Below, piece after piece: positions 1-9,189 of a DNA stretch of 34,255 bases (position 1 is its first letter; every line of letters begins with the position of its first letter). The position numbers and the translations under genes were made by a program. This DNA is from Hymenobacter montanus (GTDB taxonomy: Bacteria > Bacteroidota > Bacteroidia > Cytophagales > Hymenobacteraceae): the NCBI RefSeq assembly GCF_014699115.1, contig NZ_JACXAD010000036.1, positions 1 to 34,255 of the forward strand, written 5' to 3'. The notes under the pieces were generated by a model. It saw only the letters and a program-made list of their open reading frames with translations, did no database searches and was not told the origin of the DNA.

Positions 1-304
1 CCACTGCGCATCCGTTAATTCGTATCGTGCTGCCATCCCCTAAGTTAAGCTCCAGCACTTTTCAGACACTGCCTAGAAGAGGTTTTTTCATGGGTGTACA
101 CCAAAAACGTGGTTGGAGGAAAATACTTGCAGCTTGCTCAAAATGTCTTGATCAATTCATCTGGCTACACCCTTCTCAAGCCGAGCGTGCTGGACAACGA
201 AAGATACTAGTTTTTGAAAGCATAATTCTAGCCTGTGCTACCAAACAAATAGTCGAATACTACCATTGATCCCCTCGTGCTGAGGCGTTTCAGCCCGGCT
301 GACG
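1..304. other. No gene seen; window edge
   Basis: I see no coding region that I can support in this stretch. It is mixed in composition, has no family-like translation in any frame, and lies downstream of the broken recombinase. It may be more decayed mobile-element DNA. No terminal inverted repeat could be recognised, because the other side of the element may be outside the window. Confidence 0.4.
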
Positions 305-897
305 CTATTCCATAGTCAGGTGGCTTTTCAGAGAGAGGTATTTGCCGTACTTCAGGTGCACGTCCATGATGGTGGTGAGCAGCCCGCCCCGCGCGTGCAG
401 GTGCAGCGGCCGGCGTCGTATATGGGGCGTTGCACCACGCCCTTGGGCTTTCCCAGTATGAGGCCTTGTTCGTGCCCGCAACCCCTGCTTCGTGCGCTCG
501 GAGACAAAGTCCCACTCCAGTTCGGCCAGCATAGAGAAGATGATCAGCAGATCTTCTGGGTTATGTCGCGGTGGTTCTGCGGGTCCAGGTCCAGGCCCTG
601 CTTAATGAGCACTAAGCAGCAGCGGTTCTGGTGAATCAGCTCCTCGATCAGGGCCAGTACTTCACGCAGCGAGCGACCCAGCCGCGAGAGTTCGGAGACA
701 ATGACCATGTCGTCGTCGGCGACCTTGGCCAGCAGTTCGGGCCGGCGGCGCTGCCCGGCACTCCGGCAGGAGGACCTTTCCACCTCGATCTACTCGTCCA
801 GGGCCCAGCGGTGCTCAACCAGGTAGCAGGCGATGAGGTTCTTCTGGCTCTCAGCCGGCTGGGCACCGGTCGAGACGCGGACGTAGCCGAAAACCAT
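305..897 (-). pseudogene. Broken serine recombinase (resolvase/invertase family)
   Basis: Read from an ATG at 897, the translation starts MVFGYVRVSTGAQPAESQKN, the typical N-terminus of a small serine recombinase; the serine of VST would be the catalytic nucleophile. It then meets an in-frame TAG at 790-792. After this stop the same frame carries DDDMVIVSELSRLGRSLREV, the conserved core. The reading frame shifts near 550 (into SMLAELEWDFVSERTKQGLR) and again near 480 (into GLILGKPKG, the usual hinge before the DNA-binding domain). The last part, to 305, is only vaguely helix-turn-helix-like. With one stop and two frameshifts it cannot encode a working enzyme as read. It is a relic of a transposon or invertible element. 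Sequencing error is a less likely explanation, given three lesions. Confidence 0.85.
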
Positions 898-1006
898 GAG
901 TAGGACAGGCTGTCACTTGCAGAAATATTCTGCCGTTTTCGAGCAACATTATTTTGCTGAAGCCAGCCCAGGCGAGCGATGTTCCGTTCGCGATGCGGGG
1001 TTGGCG

Positions 1007-1744
1007 TCAGAATTTATTGAGGCGTTGCAGCAACTCGCGCAGATAAGTCTGGCCAACGGGGAGGTACTTTCCTTCCACGATTACCGAGTTATCCTCCAGC
1101 GAATGAATGCGGTAGATATTGACAATGAATGAACGATGGATGCGCATGAAGCGGGTGGCCGGAAATTTTTCTTCCACGCTCCGCATCGTGCTGTATACGA
1201 TGAGCTTGTTGTGGCCGGTGACGATGTGTACGTAGTCGCCCAGCGCCTCGACGTAATGCACTTCCTGAAAGGAAACCCGCACCAATTTGTTATCCACCTT
1301 GACAAAGGTAAAGTCGGTGTCGGGCGCGGGCAGCTGAATCGAATCGGTTCCGGCCAAGGGCTGCACCGAGGCTTGGCGCTGGGCCGCTTCGAGCGCCTTA
1401 TGAGCCGCTTGCAGAAAGCGCGCGTAGCTGAGGGGCTTCACCAGGTAGTCGACGACGGCTTGCTCGAATGCTTCCACGGCGTATTCCTTGCTGCTGGTGA
1501 TGAGCACGACCAGCGGCGGGTTCTGGAGGGTACGCAAAAGGTCGATGCCCGACATGAGGGGCATTTCTACGTCTAAAAACAGTAAATCAACGGGGTGGGT
1601 GCGCAGGAACTCAATTGCTTCAACGGGGTTAGTATAACTGCCGGCGGCGGTGAGAAAAGGCGTGTTGGTGATGCACTTGAGCACCACCTGAACCGAGAGC
1701 GTGTCGTCGTCGACGACTAGACAGCGCAGAGCAGTTGCAGACAT
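1007..1744 (-). CDS. LytTR-family response regulator
   Basis: This 245-residue protein has an N-terminal receiver domain (about residues 5-125) and a C-terminal LytTR DNA-binding domain (about 145-243). The phospho-acceptor is Asp58 in FLDVEMP; the acidic pocket is VVDDD near residue 11 and the switch lysine is in DYLVKPLS. LytTR signatures are VEALGDYVHI, the FMRIHRSFIVN stretch and PVGQTYLREL. I start at the ATG at 1744 (MSATALRCLVVDDD); an upstream in-frame ATG at 1870 would add a 42-residue non-homologous tail and overlap the kinase gene. The gene begins 49 bp after the hybrid kinase stop, on the same strand, so the two are probably one operon and a signalling pair. The phosphate route (kinase receiver to Hpt to Asp58) is inferred. 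Target genes are unknown. Confidence 0.93.
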   Translation of the reverse strand: MSATALRCLVVDDDTLSVQVVLKCITNTPFLTAAGSYTNPVEAIEFLRTHPVDLLFLDVEMPLMSGIDLLRTLQNPPLVVLITSSKEYAVEAFEQAVVDYLVKPLSYARFLQAAHKALEAAQRQASVQPLAGTDSIQLPAPDTDFTFVKVDNKLVRVSFQEVHYVEALGDYVHIVTGHNKLIVYSTMRSVEEKFPATRFMRIHRSFIVNIYRIHSLEDNSVIVEGKYLPVGQTYLRELLQRLNKF

Positions 1745-1793
1745 AAAGGCGAGGAGAGCGTTAGGCAGGCGAATGTAGAGCTTGGCAGGGGCT

Positions 1794-4700
1794 TTAAGAG
1801 CCGATCCGGGCTGCGAGATGGGGATAAAGCTCGGCGAGCTGCTGGCGGATGGAGTTGACCAAGGGTTCACAATGAGACCGTTCGGGCTGACGGGCGGCGC
1901 CTTCCAGCTCGCCCAGCCGCGTGTGCAGGTCCGGCACGCCGAAATAGGCGACCTGGCCTTTAAGCTTGTGGGCCGTGCTGGCCAAGGCCGCGAGGTCGCT
2001 GGAGCAGGTGGTGGCCAACAACGCTTCCAGGGTGGGCGCTTCGGTGAGGAAAGTACCCACGATTTGGCGCAGGAAGGACTCGTTGCCGCCCGACAATTCT
2101 TCGAGCAGCTGCCAGTCAGGCTCCACGGCAGTGCTTAACGGGGAGGCAACGGCCGCCCCCGGGGCTGCCTGCTCCGGGGTATGCGGGGGAGGCGGATCGG
2201 TGGGCGCGGCGCGGCGGGTGAAGTGGGCCAGGCGGGTGTAGAGCACGGCCGGCTCGAAAGGCTTGGTCAGGGTATCGTTCATGCCGGCCGCCAGGGCCAG
2301 CAATCGGTCTTCCGGCAGGATGGAGGCGGTGAGGCCAATAATCGGAAACCGGGTAGCATCGGGAAAATGCTGGCGCAGCTGGCGGGCCGCTTCGTAGCCG
2401 TCCATGTCGGGCATCTGCACGTCCATGAGCACGGCATCGAAGGGCTGCGGGGCGCTAATGGCGGCTTGCACGGCGCGGCGCCCGTTTTCAGCCACCACCA
2501 CCTGCACATTCCAGGCTTCCAGCGTTTTGCGGGCCACGAGCTGGTTTAAGGTATTGTCTTCGGCCACCAGCACGCGCAGGGCCGGCTCAAAAGGCGCGAG
2601 TTGGCCACCGCGCGTTTCGGGCCGCGCCACGCTGGGGTCGGCTATTTCGTAAATCAGCTCGAAAAAAAACTCCGAGCCCACGCCCTCCTGGCTGGTTACG
2701 TGGAGCTGGCCGCCGTGGAGCTGCACTAGGTTGCGGGCAATGCTCAGGCCCAGGCCCGTCCCGCCAAACTCCCGGGTGGTGGAGGTGTTGGCTTGGGAGA
2801 AATCTTCGAAAATAACCCCCAGCTTATCCGTTGGAATGCCAATGCCGGTGTCGTGGACGGCAAATCTCACCCGGGAGTGGGTGAGGGGCAACGGGGCCGA
2901 AGAAGAGGCCGGTACGACTTCGACCGTAACCGTGACCGCCCCTTCCCGCGTGAACTTGATGGCGTTGCCCACCAAGTTCACCAGAATCTGGTTGAGGCGG
3001 ACGGGGTCGCCCAGCACGGCCGCGGGCACGTCGTCGGCCACGTTCACCAAAAACGATAAGCCCTTGCTCTCGATGGCAAACTTGAACAGCGCGGCTAAGT
3101 GCCGGACGGCTTCGGGCAGGCGGAAGGGCACGTGCTCGAGCGAAAGCTTGCCCGCCTCCATCTTGGAGATGTCGAGGATGTCGTTGATAATAACCAGCAG
3201 GTTTTGTGACGACGACTCAATGGCCGTCAGGTATTCCCGCTGTTCCGGGGTGGGCCGGGTAGCCTGCAGCAAGTTGGTAAGCCCGATAACGGCATTCATG
3301 GGCGTGCGAATTTCGTGGCTCATATTGGCCAGGAACTGCGCCTTAGCCCGGCGAGAAGCTTCGGCTGCGTCACGTGCTACCACCAAGTCGGCATTAATGT
3401 TTTCGATGTGGGCCTTTTGTTGGCGCAGCTCGGCGGTGCGCTCCTCCACCGTGCGCTCCAGCACGAGCTGGGTGTGGCGTAAAGTCCGCTCCCGTACCCA
3501 CACGACCCCGAATACGATGCTGGCCAGACCCAAGAGCACCAGCGCGCTAAACCAGCGCGTGCGCCAAAACGGGGTGGCAATGGCAAATCCCGTGGGCACT
3601 ACCGCGCTCCAGGGGCTCGCCAGGCCCCGGCGCGCCCGTACCTCCAGCCTGTAGCGACCGGCATCTAAGCCCGGAAACTGCATCTCGGGCGAGGTGCTGG
3701 GGCTGCTCCACGCATCGGAAAGACCCAGCAGCCGGTACTGATATTCCAACGGCGCGTTGCTAACCGCCAGGCTCACGCCTTCGAAAGTGAAGCGCAACCG
3801 GTGCCGCGTGGGCGACAATTCGCCCAGGCTGGCTACGGGCTGGGGGGCGCCATCGACTTCAGCACTCTTCATCATTAGGCCCGGCGCCTGTTCCCACGGG
3901 CGGCTGAGAATCTCGGGCAGGTCGAGGCGTACCAGGCTGCCCTGGGTGGCGGCCCACACGGCTGGGCGGGTGCCGGTGGTTAGCGCCAGCGGGCCGCGGC
4001 AATCGCGCACCAGGGTGTCGGTGGCCGCCACCAGGGGAATAAGCCTCCCCGTACCGACATCGAGTAGCGTGAGCCCTTGCAAATGCGAGATCAGCAGCCA
4101 CTTGCCGGCATCCGCCGCCTTGCTCAGCGCTGGTAGAGGCAGCAGGCCGTACACATAGTTGGCCGATGGGCTGGGCCTGGTGTCGTAATGAAGCCACGTT
4201 TTGTCGGTTAGGCAATAGAGGCCCTGGCCCTCGGTGCCAACCCACACCCGACCGTTGGCATCGGTAGCAAAGCTGCTGACGCATAGGGCGCTATTATTTA
4301 GCCGGTAGAACGTGAAAAGCTCCGTGGTGGGGTTGTAGGCCGCGAGTCGGGTGCCCTGAGTGCCTATCCAGATCCGACCGCTGCGGTCGGCCAGCAGCGC
4401 GTGAATAGTGTTCTGCAACAGCCCTTGGGCCGTCGTGAAATGGCGCACGGGCAGCGCGCTGTCGGCCGGCAGCAGGTACAGGCCGTCGTTCGCCGTGCCC
4501 ACCCACAGGCCGCTGCCGGCCGCGTAGGTCAGGGCCGTGACGGCGAGCGAGTCCGGGAGCCGGCCTAACCGGCGGGGAGCCTGCGGCGGGGTGTATTGCC
4601 AGACCCCATCGCCCGCGGTTCCCACCCAGTAGCCCCGCCCAATGCCGGGCCGCGGCAGCAGGGCGCGAATGGGCTTAGCCAGTTGGCTGCTTACTGGCTT

Positions 4701-5399
4701 CCCCAGCGTTCCGTTCGGAGTAACCAGTTGCAGGCCCGCGGCCGTGCCCACCGCCAAGACGCCCTGGGGACCGGTCCCCAGGGCCAGGGGCGGGGAGCTG
4801 CCACTGGGGGTGGGGTAGCGCCGCAGGTGGCGGTCGGAATGCCGCCACAAACCCTGGCCAGCCGTGCCCAGCCAGGTGTTGCCGTACCGGTCTTCGAGCA
4901 GGCAAATCGGCACCACCCCGGTGGGCAGGCGCAGGCGGTAGCGACGTAAATACTTGCCAATCGAGGTAGTATCGACGGGGGGCGGGCCTTTCGCTCCGCC
5001 CAGCCGGGCCTGAGCCCTGCCGGCGGGAGCGAATGAGCCGAGGGCCTCTTTTTTCACGGAAACGCCGCCCCCGTAGTGGCCTACCCACAGCTGTCCGGTG
5101 CTGCGGTCTTCGCGCAACGACACCACCCCGTTTTCGGCCAGCCCATCCTTTTTAGTGAAGGTGACGAAGCTCATGCCGTCGTAGCGCACCAGGCCTTCGT
5201 TGGTGCCGAGCCAGAGGTAACCCTGCCGGTCCTGCAGCAGGGCATACACGAAGGGTGGCCGCAGCCCTTCGGCTGGCCCGAATTGCTGCAAAAAGGCCTG
5301 CTGAGCCCCGGCGAACTGGGGCAGCAACAGCAGCCCGAGCAGCGTCGACAGCAGGAGGCCCGTTCGCCAGGCGTGTAGAAGTGGGACAAGTAGTTTCAA
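1794..5399 (-). CDS. Hybrid sensor histidine kinase: reg_prop/Y_Y_Y sensor, HisKA, HATPase, receiver, Hpt
   Basis: This 1201-residue protein starts with a signal peptide (about 1-32, ending GAQQ). A periplasmic two-component-regulator propeller follows, with repeated blocks such as DRQGYLWLGTNEGLVRYDG and SGRIWIGTQG up to about residue 530. Next come a Y_Y_Y domain (about 540-605), one membrane helix (about 613-635) and a coiled linker. HisKA has His695 in MSHEIRTPMN. The HATPase domain (about 800-915) carries NAIKFT, DTGIGI and GGTGLGLSI. The receiver has Asp993 in LMDVQMPDMDG, and the C-terminal Hpt has His1144 in AHKLKG. It belongs to the Bacteroidota one-component hybrid class but, instead of an AraC output, ends in Hpt and is followed by a LytTR regulator. 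The ligand is unknown; relatives often sense glycans, but no polysaccharide genes lie nearby. Confidence 0.93.
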   Translation of the reverse strand: MKLLVPLLHAWRTGLLLSTLLGLLLLPQFAGAQQAFLQQFGPAEGLRPPFVYALLQDRQGYLWLGTNEGLVRYDGMSFVTFTKKDGLAENGVVSLREDRSTGQLWVGHYGGGVSVKKEALGSFAPAGRAQARLGGAKGPPPVDTTSIGKYLRRYRLRLPTGVVPICLLEDRYGNTWLGTAGQGLWRHSDRHLRRYPTPSGSSPPLALGTGPQGVLAVGTAAGLQLVTPNGTLGKPVSSQLAKPIRALLPRPGIGRGYWVGTAGDGVWQYTPPQAPRRLGRLPDSLAVTALTYAAGSGLWVGTANDGLYLLPADSALPVRHFTTAQGLLQNTIHALLADRSGRIWIGTQGTRLAAYNPTTELFTFYRLNNSALCVSSFATDANGRVWVGTEGQGLYCLTDKTWLHYDTRPSPSANYVYGLLPLPALSKAADAGKWLLISHLQGLTLLDVGTGRLIPLVAATDTLVRDCRGPLALTTGTRPAVWAATQGSLVRLDLPEILSRPWEQAPGLMMKSAEVDGAPQPVASLGELSPTRHRLRFTFEGVSLAVSNAPLEYQYRLLGLSDAWSSPSTSPEMQFPGLDAGRYRLEVRARRGLASPWSAVVPTGFAIATPFWRTRWFSALVLLGLASIVFGVVWVRERTLRHTQLVLERTVEERTAELRQQKAHIENINADLVVARDAAEASRRAKAQFLANMSHEIRTPMNAVIGLTNLLQATRPTPEQREYLTAIESSSQNLLVIINDILDISKMEAGKLSLEHVPFRLPEAVRHLAALFKFAIESKGLSFLVNVADDVPAAVLGDPVRLNQILVNLVGNAIKFTREGAVTVTVEVVPASSSAPLPLTHSRVRFAVHDTGIGIPTDKLGVIFEDFSQANTSTTREFGGTGLGLSIARNLVQLHGGQLHVTSQEGVGSEFFFELIYEIADPSVARPETRGGQLAPFEPALRVLVAEDNTLNQLVARKTLEAWNVQVVVAENGRRAVQAAISAPQPFDAVLMDVQMPDMDGYEAARQLRQHFPDATRFPIIGLTASILPEDRLLALAAGMNDTLTKPFEPAVLYTRLAHFTRRAAPTDPPPPHTPEQAAPGAAVASPLSTAVEPDWQLLEELSGGNESFLRQIVGTFLTEAPTLEALLATTCSSDLAALASTAHKLKGQVAYFGVPDLHTRLGELEGAARQPERSHCEPLVNSIRQQLAELYPHLAARIGS

Positions 5400-5534
5400 G
5401 CAGCAAGACTGGTTTAACTAACCAGCCACTTGGTTGTTTGACGCTACTAGGTAGACTACCCCGCCCCCTGGTCGTTAACCTTGCAGTTACAACCCATGAA
5501 GCTGAGCAGTAGTAGGGTGTGGATTGGTCAGGGT
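5400..5534. other. Short gap between the kinase and porE-like genes
   Basis: This 135-base gap lies downstream of the PorE-like gene stop (5535) and upstream of the kinase start (5399), both on the minus strand. It must hold the kinase promoter if the kinase is transcribed separately, but I see no clear TAxxTTTG element and no strong hairpin. Confidence 0.4.
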
Positions 5535-7601
5535 TTATTTAGCGGTCACCTTAAACTCAGTGCGGCGGTTGAGCTGGCGGCCGGTACGGGTAGTATTGGG
5601 GGCTACGGGGCGCGACTCGCCGTAGCCGGCGGCGGTGAGGCGAGTGGCGGCGATGCCCTGCTGGGTGAGGTAGGTAACCACGGCCTGGGCGCGGCGCTTG
5701 CTCAGGTCCTGGTTCCGGGCAGCTTCGCCGACGTTGTCGGTGTGGCCGGCCATTTCCAGCTTCAGGTCCGGGGTTTCCACCAGCAGCTTCTGCAGGCGTT
5801 TGAGCTCGGCGGTGCTTTCGGGGCGGAGGGTTGCTTTGCCGGTGTCGAAGAAGATATTACGCAGCACGATGGTGGTGCCGACTTCCAGGCGCTTCAGCGG
5901 AATGTCTTTCACCACTTCCGCGTAGGCCGCTCCGGCGGGCAGGTTAAAATTTTCGGAGTGGAACAAGTAGCCATCCTGGCGCGCTACGATGCCGTAGTTG
6001 GTGCCCGAGGGCAGGCTTACCAAGTACTTGCCCGAGGTGGCATTGCTGCGGAAGGTGGCAATGGTGAGGCCGCTGGTGTTGTCGATCAGGTCGATGGCCG
6101 CTTCGAGGGGCAGGTGGGTGGCGTCGTCGGTCACGGTGCCTTTCAGAATCGTAACCTGAGCGGTGGCCACGGTCACGGCCGGGGCCAGCATGTTTTGCTT
6201 CATGGGCGCGAAGCGCGAGGCCAATAGCAGATCTTCCTCACTGAGCAGGGGCTGCTTTTCCGGGCCGAGAAAGGTGATGCGGTAAATGTCCTTGGCGCCC
6301 AGGCCCCCGGGCCGGTCGCTGGAATAGTAGCCGTGCCGCCCCGAGGCCGAAGTAACGAAAAAGATGTCGTCGTCGGGCGTGTTGATGGGCCAGCCCAGGT
6401 TTTCGGGAGTGCTCCACTTGCCGTTTTCAAACACCGACTTGAAGATGTCGTAACCGCCCATCGAATTGTGCCCCTCCGAAGAGAAGAACATGGTTTTGCC
6501 ATCCGGCGCCATAAACACGCCTTCTTCACCGTAGGCCGTGTTGATAGTCGGGCCCAGGTTCACGGGCGGGGTGCGGCCTTCGAGCTCGACCTTATAAATA
6601 TCCGACCCGCCCAGGCTTCCCTCGCGCCGGTTGCTCACGAAGTACAGCAGCCGCTCGTCGGGCGAGAAGCTGGCCGACGTTTCGTGGCTGCGCGTGTTGA
6701 TGCGCGAGCTCAGCTCCTTGGGCCGGGCCCAGGCATTGCCGCTGAGCCGGGCTTCGAGCAGGTCGCCGCCGTTGCTGCTGCTGTACACCAGCATGCGCTG
6801 GCCGTCGGGGGCCAGGCCTACGGTGGCGTTGTGGGCTTCGGTGTTGACGGGCGCGCCCAGGTTGGTGGCCGGGCTCCAGGCCTTGCCCTGCCAGGTCGCT
6901 TGGTAGATGTCTTCGAAAAAGCCGTTGCCCTCGGGGTCTTTCTTGCCCCCGGTTGAGCCCATCCGGCGCGAGGTGATGAGAATGGTCGACTCGTCGGCCG
7001 ATACCACGGGGCCGTAGTCGGATTCCGCCGAGTTCAGCTCCGGCCCCGCGTTGTCGATAAATACCCGGGTGGGGTGGGCCATCAGCTGCTGGCCGTTCCG
7101 GCACTCCTGAATGCGCCGCCGCAAGTCGTTGGACGTCACCAAGCCGGCGTCGCCGTTGCGGGTGCTGCTGCTGATTGGCTGGGCCTGCTGGTACTCGGCA
7201 ATGGCCTCGGCCCACTTGGCGCTCAGGTGCAGGGCCCGGGCCAGCAGGTAGTGGGTGCGGGCGTCGGCGGTGGCGTCGAGCTGCGCGGCTTTTTGCAGGT
7301 AGGGCAGGGCGGCGGTTTTGGAGAGGGAGTTGAGGTAGCAGTCGCCGATTTTAACGTTCAGCACCGCGTTGTTGGGGTTGAACTGCTGGGCCGCCAGGAA
7401 GTGGGACAGGGCCTGCATATAGCGCGGCGGGTCGGCGCCGTAGTCGGCGTCGCCTTCCTTCAGCGCGCGCAGAGCCTCGCGCAAGCCGTCCTTGTCGTTG
7501 CCGAAATGGTCTTTGGTGAAGGCCACGCTTTGCGCCCCGCAGGGCTGCCAGGAAGCCAGGAACAAGCAGATAAAAAGCGAAATAAGCGTACGATTATACA
7601 T
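5535..7601 (-). CDS. PorE-like TPR/PD40/carboxypeptidase-regulatory/OmpA protein
   Basis: This 688-residue exported protein has a signal peptide (about 1-24, CGAQS). TPR-like helices follow (about 60-145; AAQQFNPNNAVLNVKIGDCY), then a PD40/WD40-like propeller (about 180-440) with repeats such as PDGKTMFFSSEGHNSMGGYD and SPDERLLYFVSNRREGSLGG. A carboxypeptidase regulatory-like domain spans about 486-560 (LKGTVTDDATHLPLEAAIDL). The C-terminus is an OmpA peptidoglycan-binding domain (about 580-688), with Asp586 in NIFFDTGKATL, then GHTDNVG and NQDLSKRRAQAV. This domain order matches PorE of the type IX secretion system, which links the outer-membrane complex to peptidoglycan. Related OmpA proteins with the same order also sit beside PorP/SprF genes; none is here, so the T9SS assignment is probable and not proven. 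No canonical lipobox is seen. Confidence 0.85.
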   Translation of the reverse strand: MYNRTLISLFICLFLASWQPCGAQSVAFTKDHFGNDKDGLREALRALKEGDADYGADPPRYMQALSHFLAAQQFNPNNAVLNVKIGDCYLNSLSKTAALPYLQKAAQLDATADARTHYLLARALHLSAKWAEAIAEYQQAQPISSSTRNGDAGLVTSNDLRRRIQECRNGQQLMAHPTRVFIDNAGPELNSAESDYGPVVSADESTILITSRRMGSTGGKKDPEGNGFFEDIYQATWQGKAWSPATNLGAPVNTEAHNATVGLAPDGQRMLVYSSSNGGDLLEARLSGNAWARPKELSSRINTRSHETSASFSPDERLLYFVSNRREGSLGGSDIYKVELEGRTPPVNLGPTINTAYGEEGVFMAPDGKTMFFSSEGHNSMGGYDIFKSVFENGKWSTPENLGWPINTPDDDIFFVTSASGRHGYYSSDRPGGLGAKDIYRITFLGPEKQPLLSEEDLLLASRFAPMKQNMLAPAVTVATAQVTILKGTVTDDATHLPLEAAIDLIDNTSGLTIATFRSNATSGKYLVSLPSGTNYGIVARQDGYLFHSENFNLPAGAAYAEVVKDIPLKRLEVGTTIVLRNIFFDTGKATLRPESTAELKRLQKLLVETPDLKLEMAGHTDNVGEAARNQDLSKRRAQAVVTYLTQQGIAATRLTAAGYGESRPVAPNTTRTGRQLNRRTEFKVTAK

Positions 7602-7712
7602 TTGGTTAAATTGGGATTGATTGCGTCGGGCTCGACCAAGTACTCGGAAGAACCAGCCTAGGCGCTGCCTAAGGCCGTGAAAATTTGAGTGAGATTGACA
7701 CGGCGGCGTTAT

Positions 7713-8801
7713 CTATTTCTCGGTACCGGCATCGGCCGCGGTGCCCGCACAGCCCGCTGCGGCAGCATAGTTGTCGCCCACGACCAAGCCCAGTTCGGCC
7801 GCTTTGCGCCAGTCCTGGCAGGCTTCGTCGGCTTGGCGCAGCATCTCACGGGCATGCCCGCGGTTCAGGTAGGCCTCGGCGTAGTCGGGTTTCAGCTTAA
7901 TGGCCTGGCTGGCATCGGCGGCGGCCTCGGCGTACTTCTCCAGCTTGAGCTGGGCTGCGGCGCGGTTGTTCCAGGCGTAGGCGTACTTTGCATCGATGGC
8001 AAGGGCCTGGCTAAAGTCGGCAATGGCCGCAGCGTAGTCCTTTTTCTCGAAGCGGGCACTGCCTCGGTTATTGAATGCCAAGGGGTTGTCGGACTTTTTG
8101 GCGATGTAGGCATCGTAGTCTTCCAGGGCCAGGGCCAGTTGGCCGGCGCGGCGCTCGGTGGTGGCGCGGTTGAGCAGCGCGGGCAGCAGCTCGGGCTGCA
8201 GGGTCAGGGCCTGGCTGTAGTCCTCGACGGCCGCCCTGTAGTCGTTGAGCTTCTGATTGGCGCTACCGCGGTCGTGGTAGGCGTAAGCCAGCTGGGGGTC
8301 ACTTTTGATGGCGCTGTCGAAGTCATCGCGGGCGGCCTTATAGTCGCCCTTCTCGAAGCGCAGCACGCCGCGGCTGTACCACGCCAGGGCGTAGTCCGGC
8401 TTGACTTGCACGGCGGCGGAGTAGTCCTGGTCGGCCTCGGTAAACTGGTTCTGTGCCTCGTGCACCTGCGCCCGGCCGAAGTAGCCGGCGTAGCTGCCGG
8501 GCTCGAGCTGCAGGGCGCGGTCGTAGTCAGCCAGGGCTTCCGGGTATTCTTTGAGCTTGTAGCGCGTGGCGGCGCGGTTGGAGTAGGCGGCTGTGAAGTT
8601 AGGCTTGGCGGCAATGGCCTGGTCGAAGCTGCGCAGCGCGGCCGCGTAGTTCTGGGCGTTGAAACTAGCCAGGCCGCTGTTGTACGCCCGTTCGGCCAAC
8701 TGCCGGCCGGGCAGCGTACTAGCCCGCACCGAATCGACCTGCGCCCACGACGCGAGGGGGGCGCTTAATAAGCCGATAATAAGCAGATTCTTTTGTATCA
8801 T
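7713..8801 (-). CDS. Exported tetratricopeptide-repeat protein
   Basis: This 362-residue protein has a signal peptide (about 1-21, ending ASWAQ) and is otherwise almost entirely TPR repeats of 34 residues. Each has the usual pattern of A/G at position 8, Y/F at 11, A at 20 and P at 32; YAWNNRAAAQLKLEKYAEAA is a clear unit. About nine units fill residues 30-345. TPR arrays act as protein-binding scaffolds; nothing here indicates an enzyme. It is periplasmic or outer-membrane-associated by its leader. It ends 111 bp before the start of the PorE-like gene on the same strand, so the two may be co-transcribed and may act in the same envelope complex; that link is inferred from position only. Confidence 0.88.
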   Translation of the reverse strand: MIQKNLLIIGLLSAPLASWAQVDSVRASTLPGRQLAERAYNSGLASFNAQNYAAALRSFDQAIAAKPNFTAAYSNRAATRYKLKEYPEALADYDRALQLEPGSYAGYFGRAQVHEAQNQFTEADQDYSAAVQVKPDYALAWYSRGVLRFEKGDYKAARDDFDSAIKSDPQLAYAYHDRGSANQKLNDYRAAVEDYSQALTLQPELLPALLNRATTERRAGQLALALEDYDAYIAKKSDNPLAFNNRGSARFEKKDYAAAIADFSQALAIDAKYAYAWNNRAAAQLKLEKYAEAAADASQAIKLKPDYAEAYLNRGHAREMLRQADEACQDWRKAAELGLVVGDNYAAAAGCAGTAADAGTEK

Positions 8802-9174
8802 TTCAATAATATAGAGCTATCATAAGAACAGGTTGGGCGAAGTTATTGGATTTTCTGCTCTTTACCTATATTTCTGCCCAAAATATTCCTAGCTGCCCCG
8901 CCCTAGTCAGAGGGGTGGCGAAATGCCTCATTCAACAACCTTTGGGGCACCAAAAAATCGGGTGGCGCAGCCGAGTAGCTCCCGGTGGCGCGGCCGGGTG
9001 CTGAACAACGGTTGCGGAGCTTGAAATGACGCGCGTGCCGCAGGCGCGACAGCAAGCCCCGCGTCCAACCAGGGTGGCCCGGGGTGGTTGGGCGGCAAGT
9101 TCGCACCCAGGCGGTATTGGGCGGGCGTGGCAGCTTGCGGAGGCAAAGCGGCGGGTTAATTGGTGGTGAGTGTG
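8802..9174. other. Divergent intergenic region upstream of the thi operon
   Basis: This stretch separates the minus-strand TPR gene from the plus-strand thiamine operon. It has no supported gene. Its left end is AT-rich (8802-8890) and probably carries the TPR-gene promoter. Its right end is GC-rich and leads into the thi promoter. Open frames on the minus strand here (8903-9226) have no family-like content. Confidence 0.5.
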
Positions 9175-9182
9175 TAGATTTG
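9175..9182 (+). promoter_or_regulatory. Candidate -7 promoter element of the thi operon
   Basis: TAGATTTG matches the Bacteroidota sigma-A -7 consensus TAxxTTTG exactly. It lies 7 bases before the first base of the TPP riboswitch stem (9190), which is where transcription would be expected to start. No well-placed -33 TTTG is visible, so the support is the -7 match plus its position. Confidence 0.6.
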
Positions 9183-9189
9183 GGCATAA

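Noticed and set aside
2731..3654. 307-residue plus-strand frame inside the hybrid kinase
   Set aside because: It lies wholly within the HisKA/HATPase coding region, has no family motifs, and reflects high GC in the third position.
7689..8768. 359-residue plus-strand frame opposite the TPR gene
   Set aside because: It is the exact antisense of regular TPR repeats, giving a Gly/Val-rich pseudo-repeat; no start context or homology.
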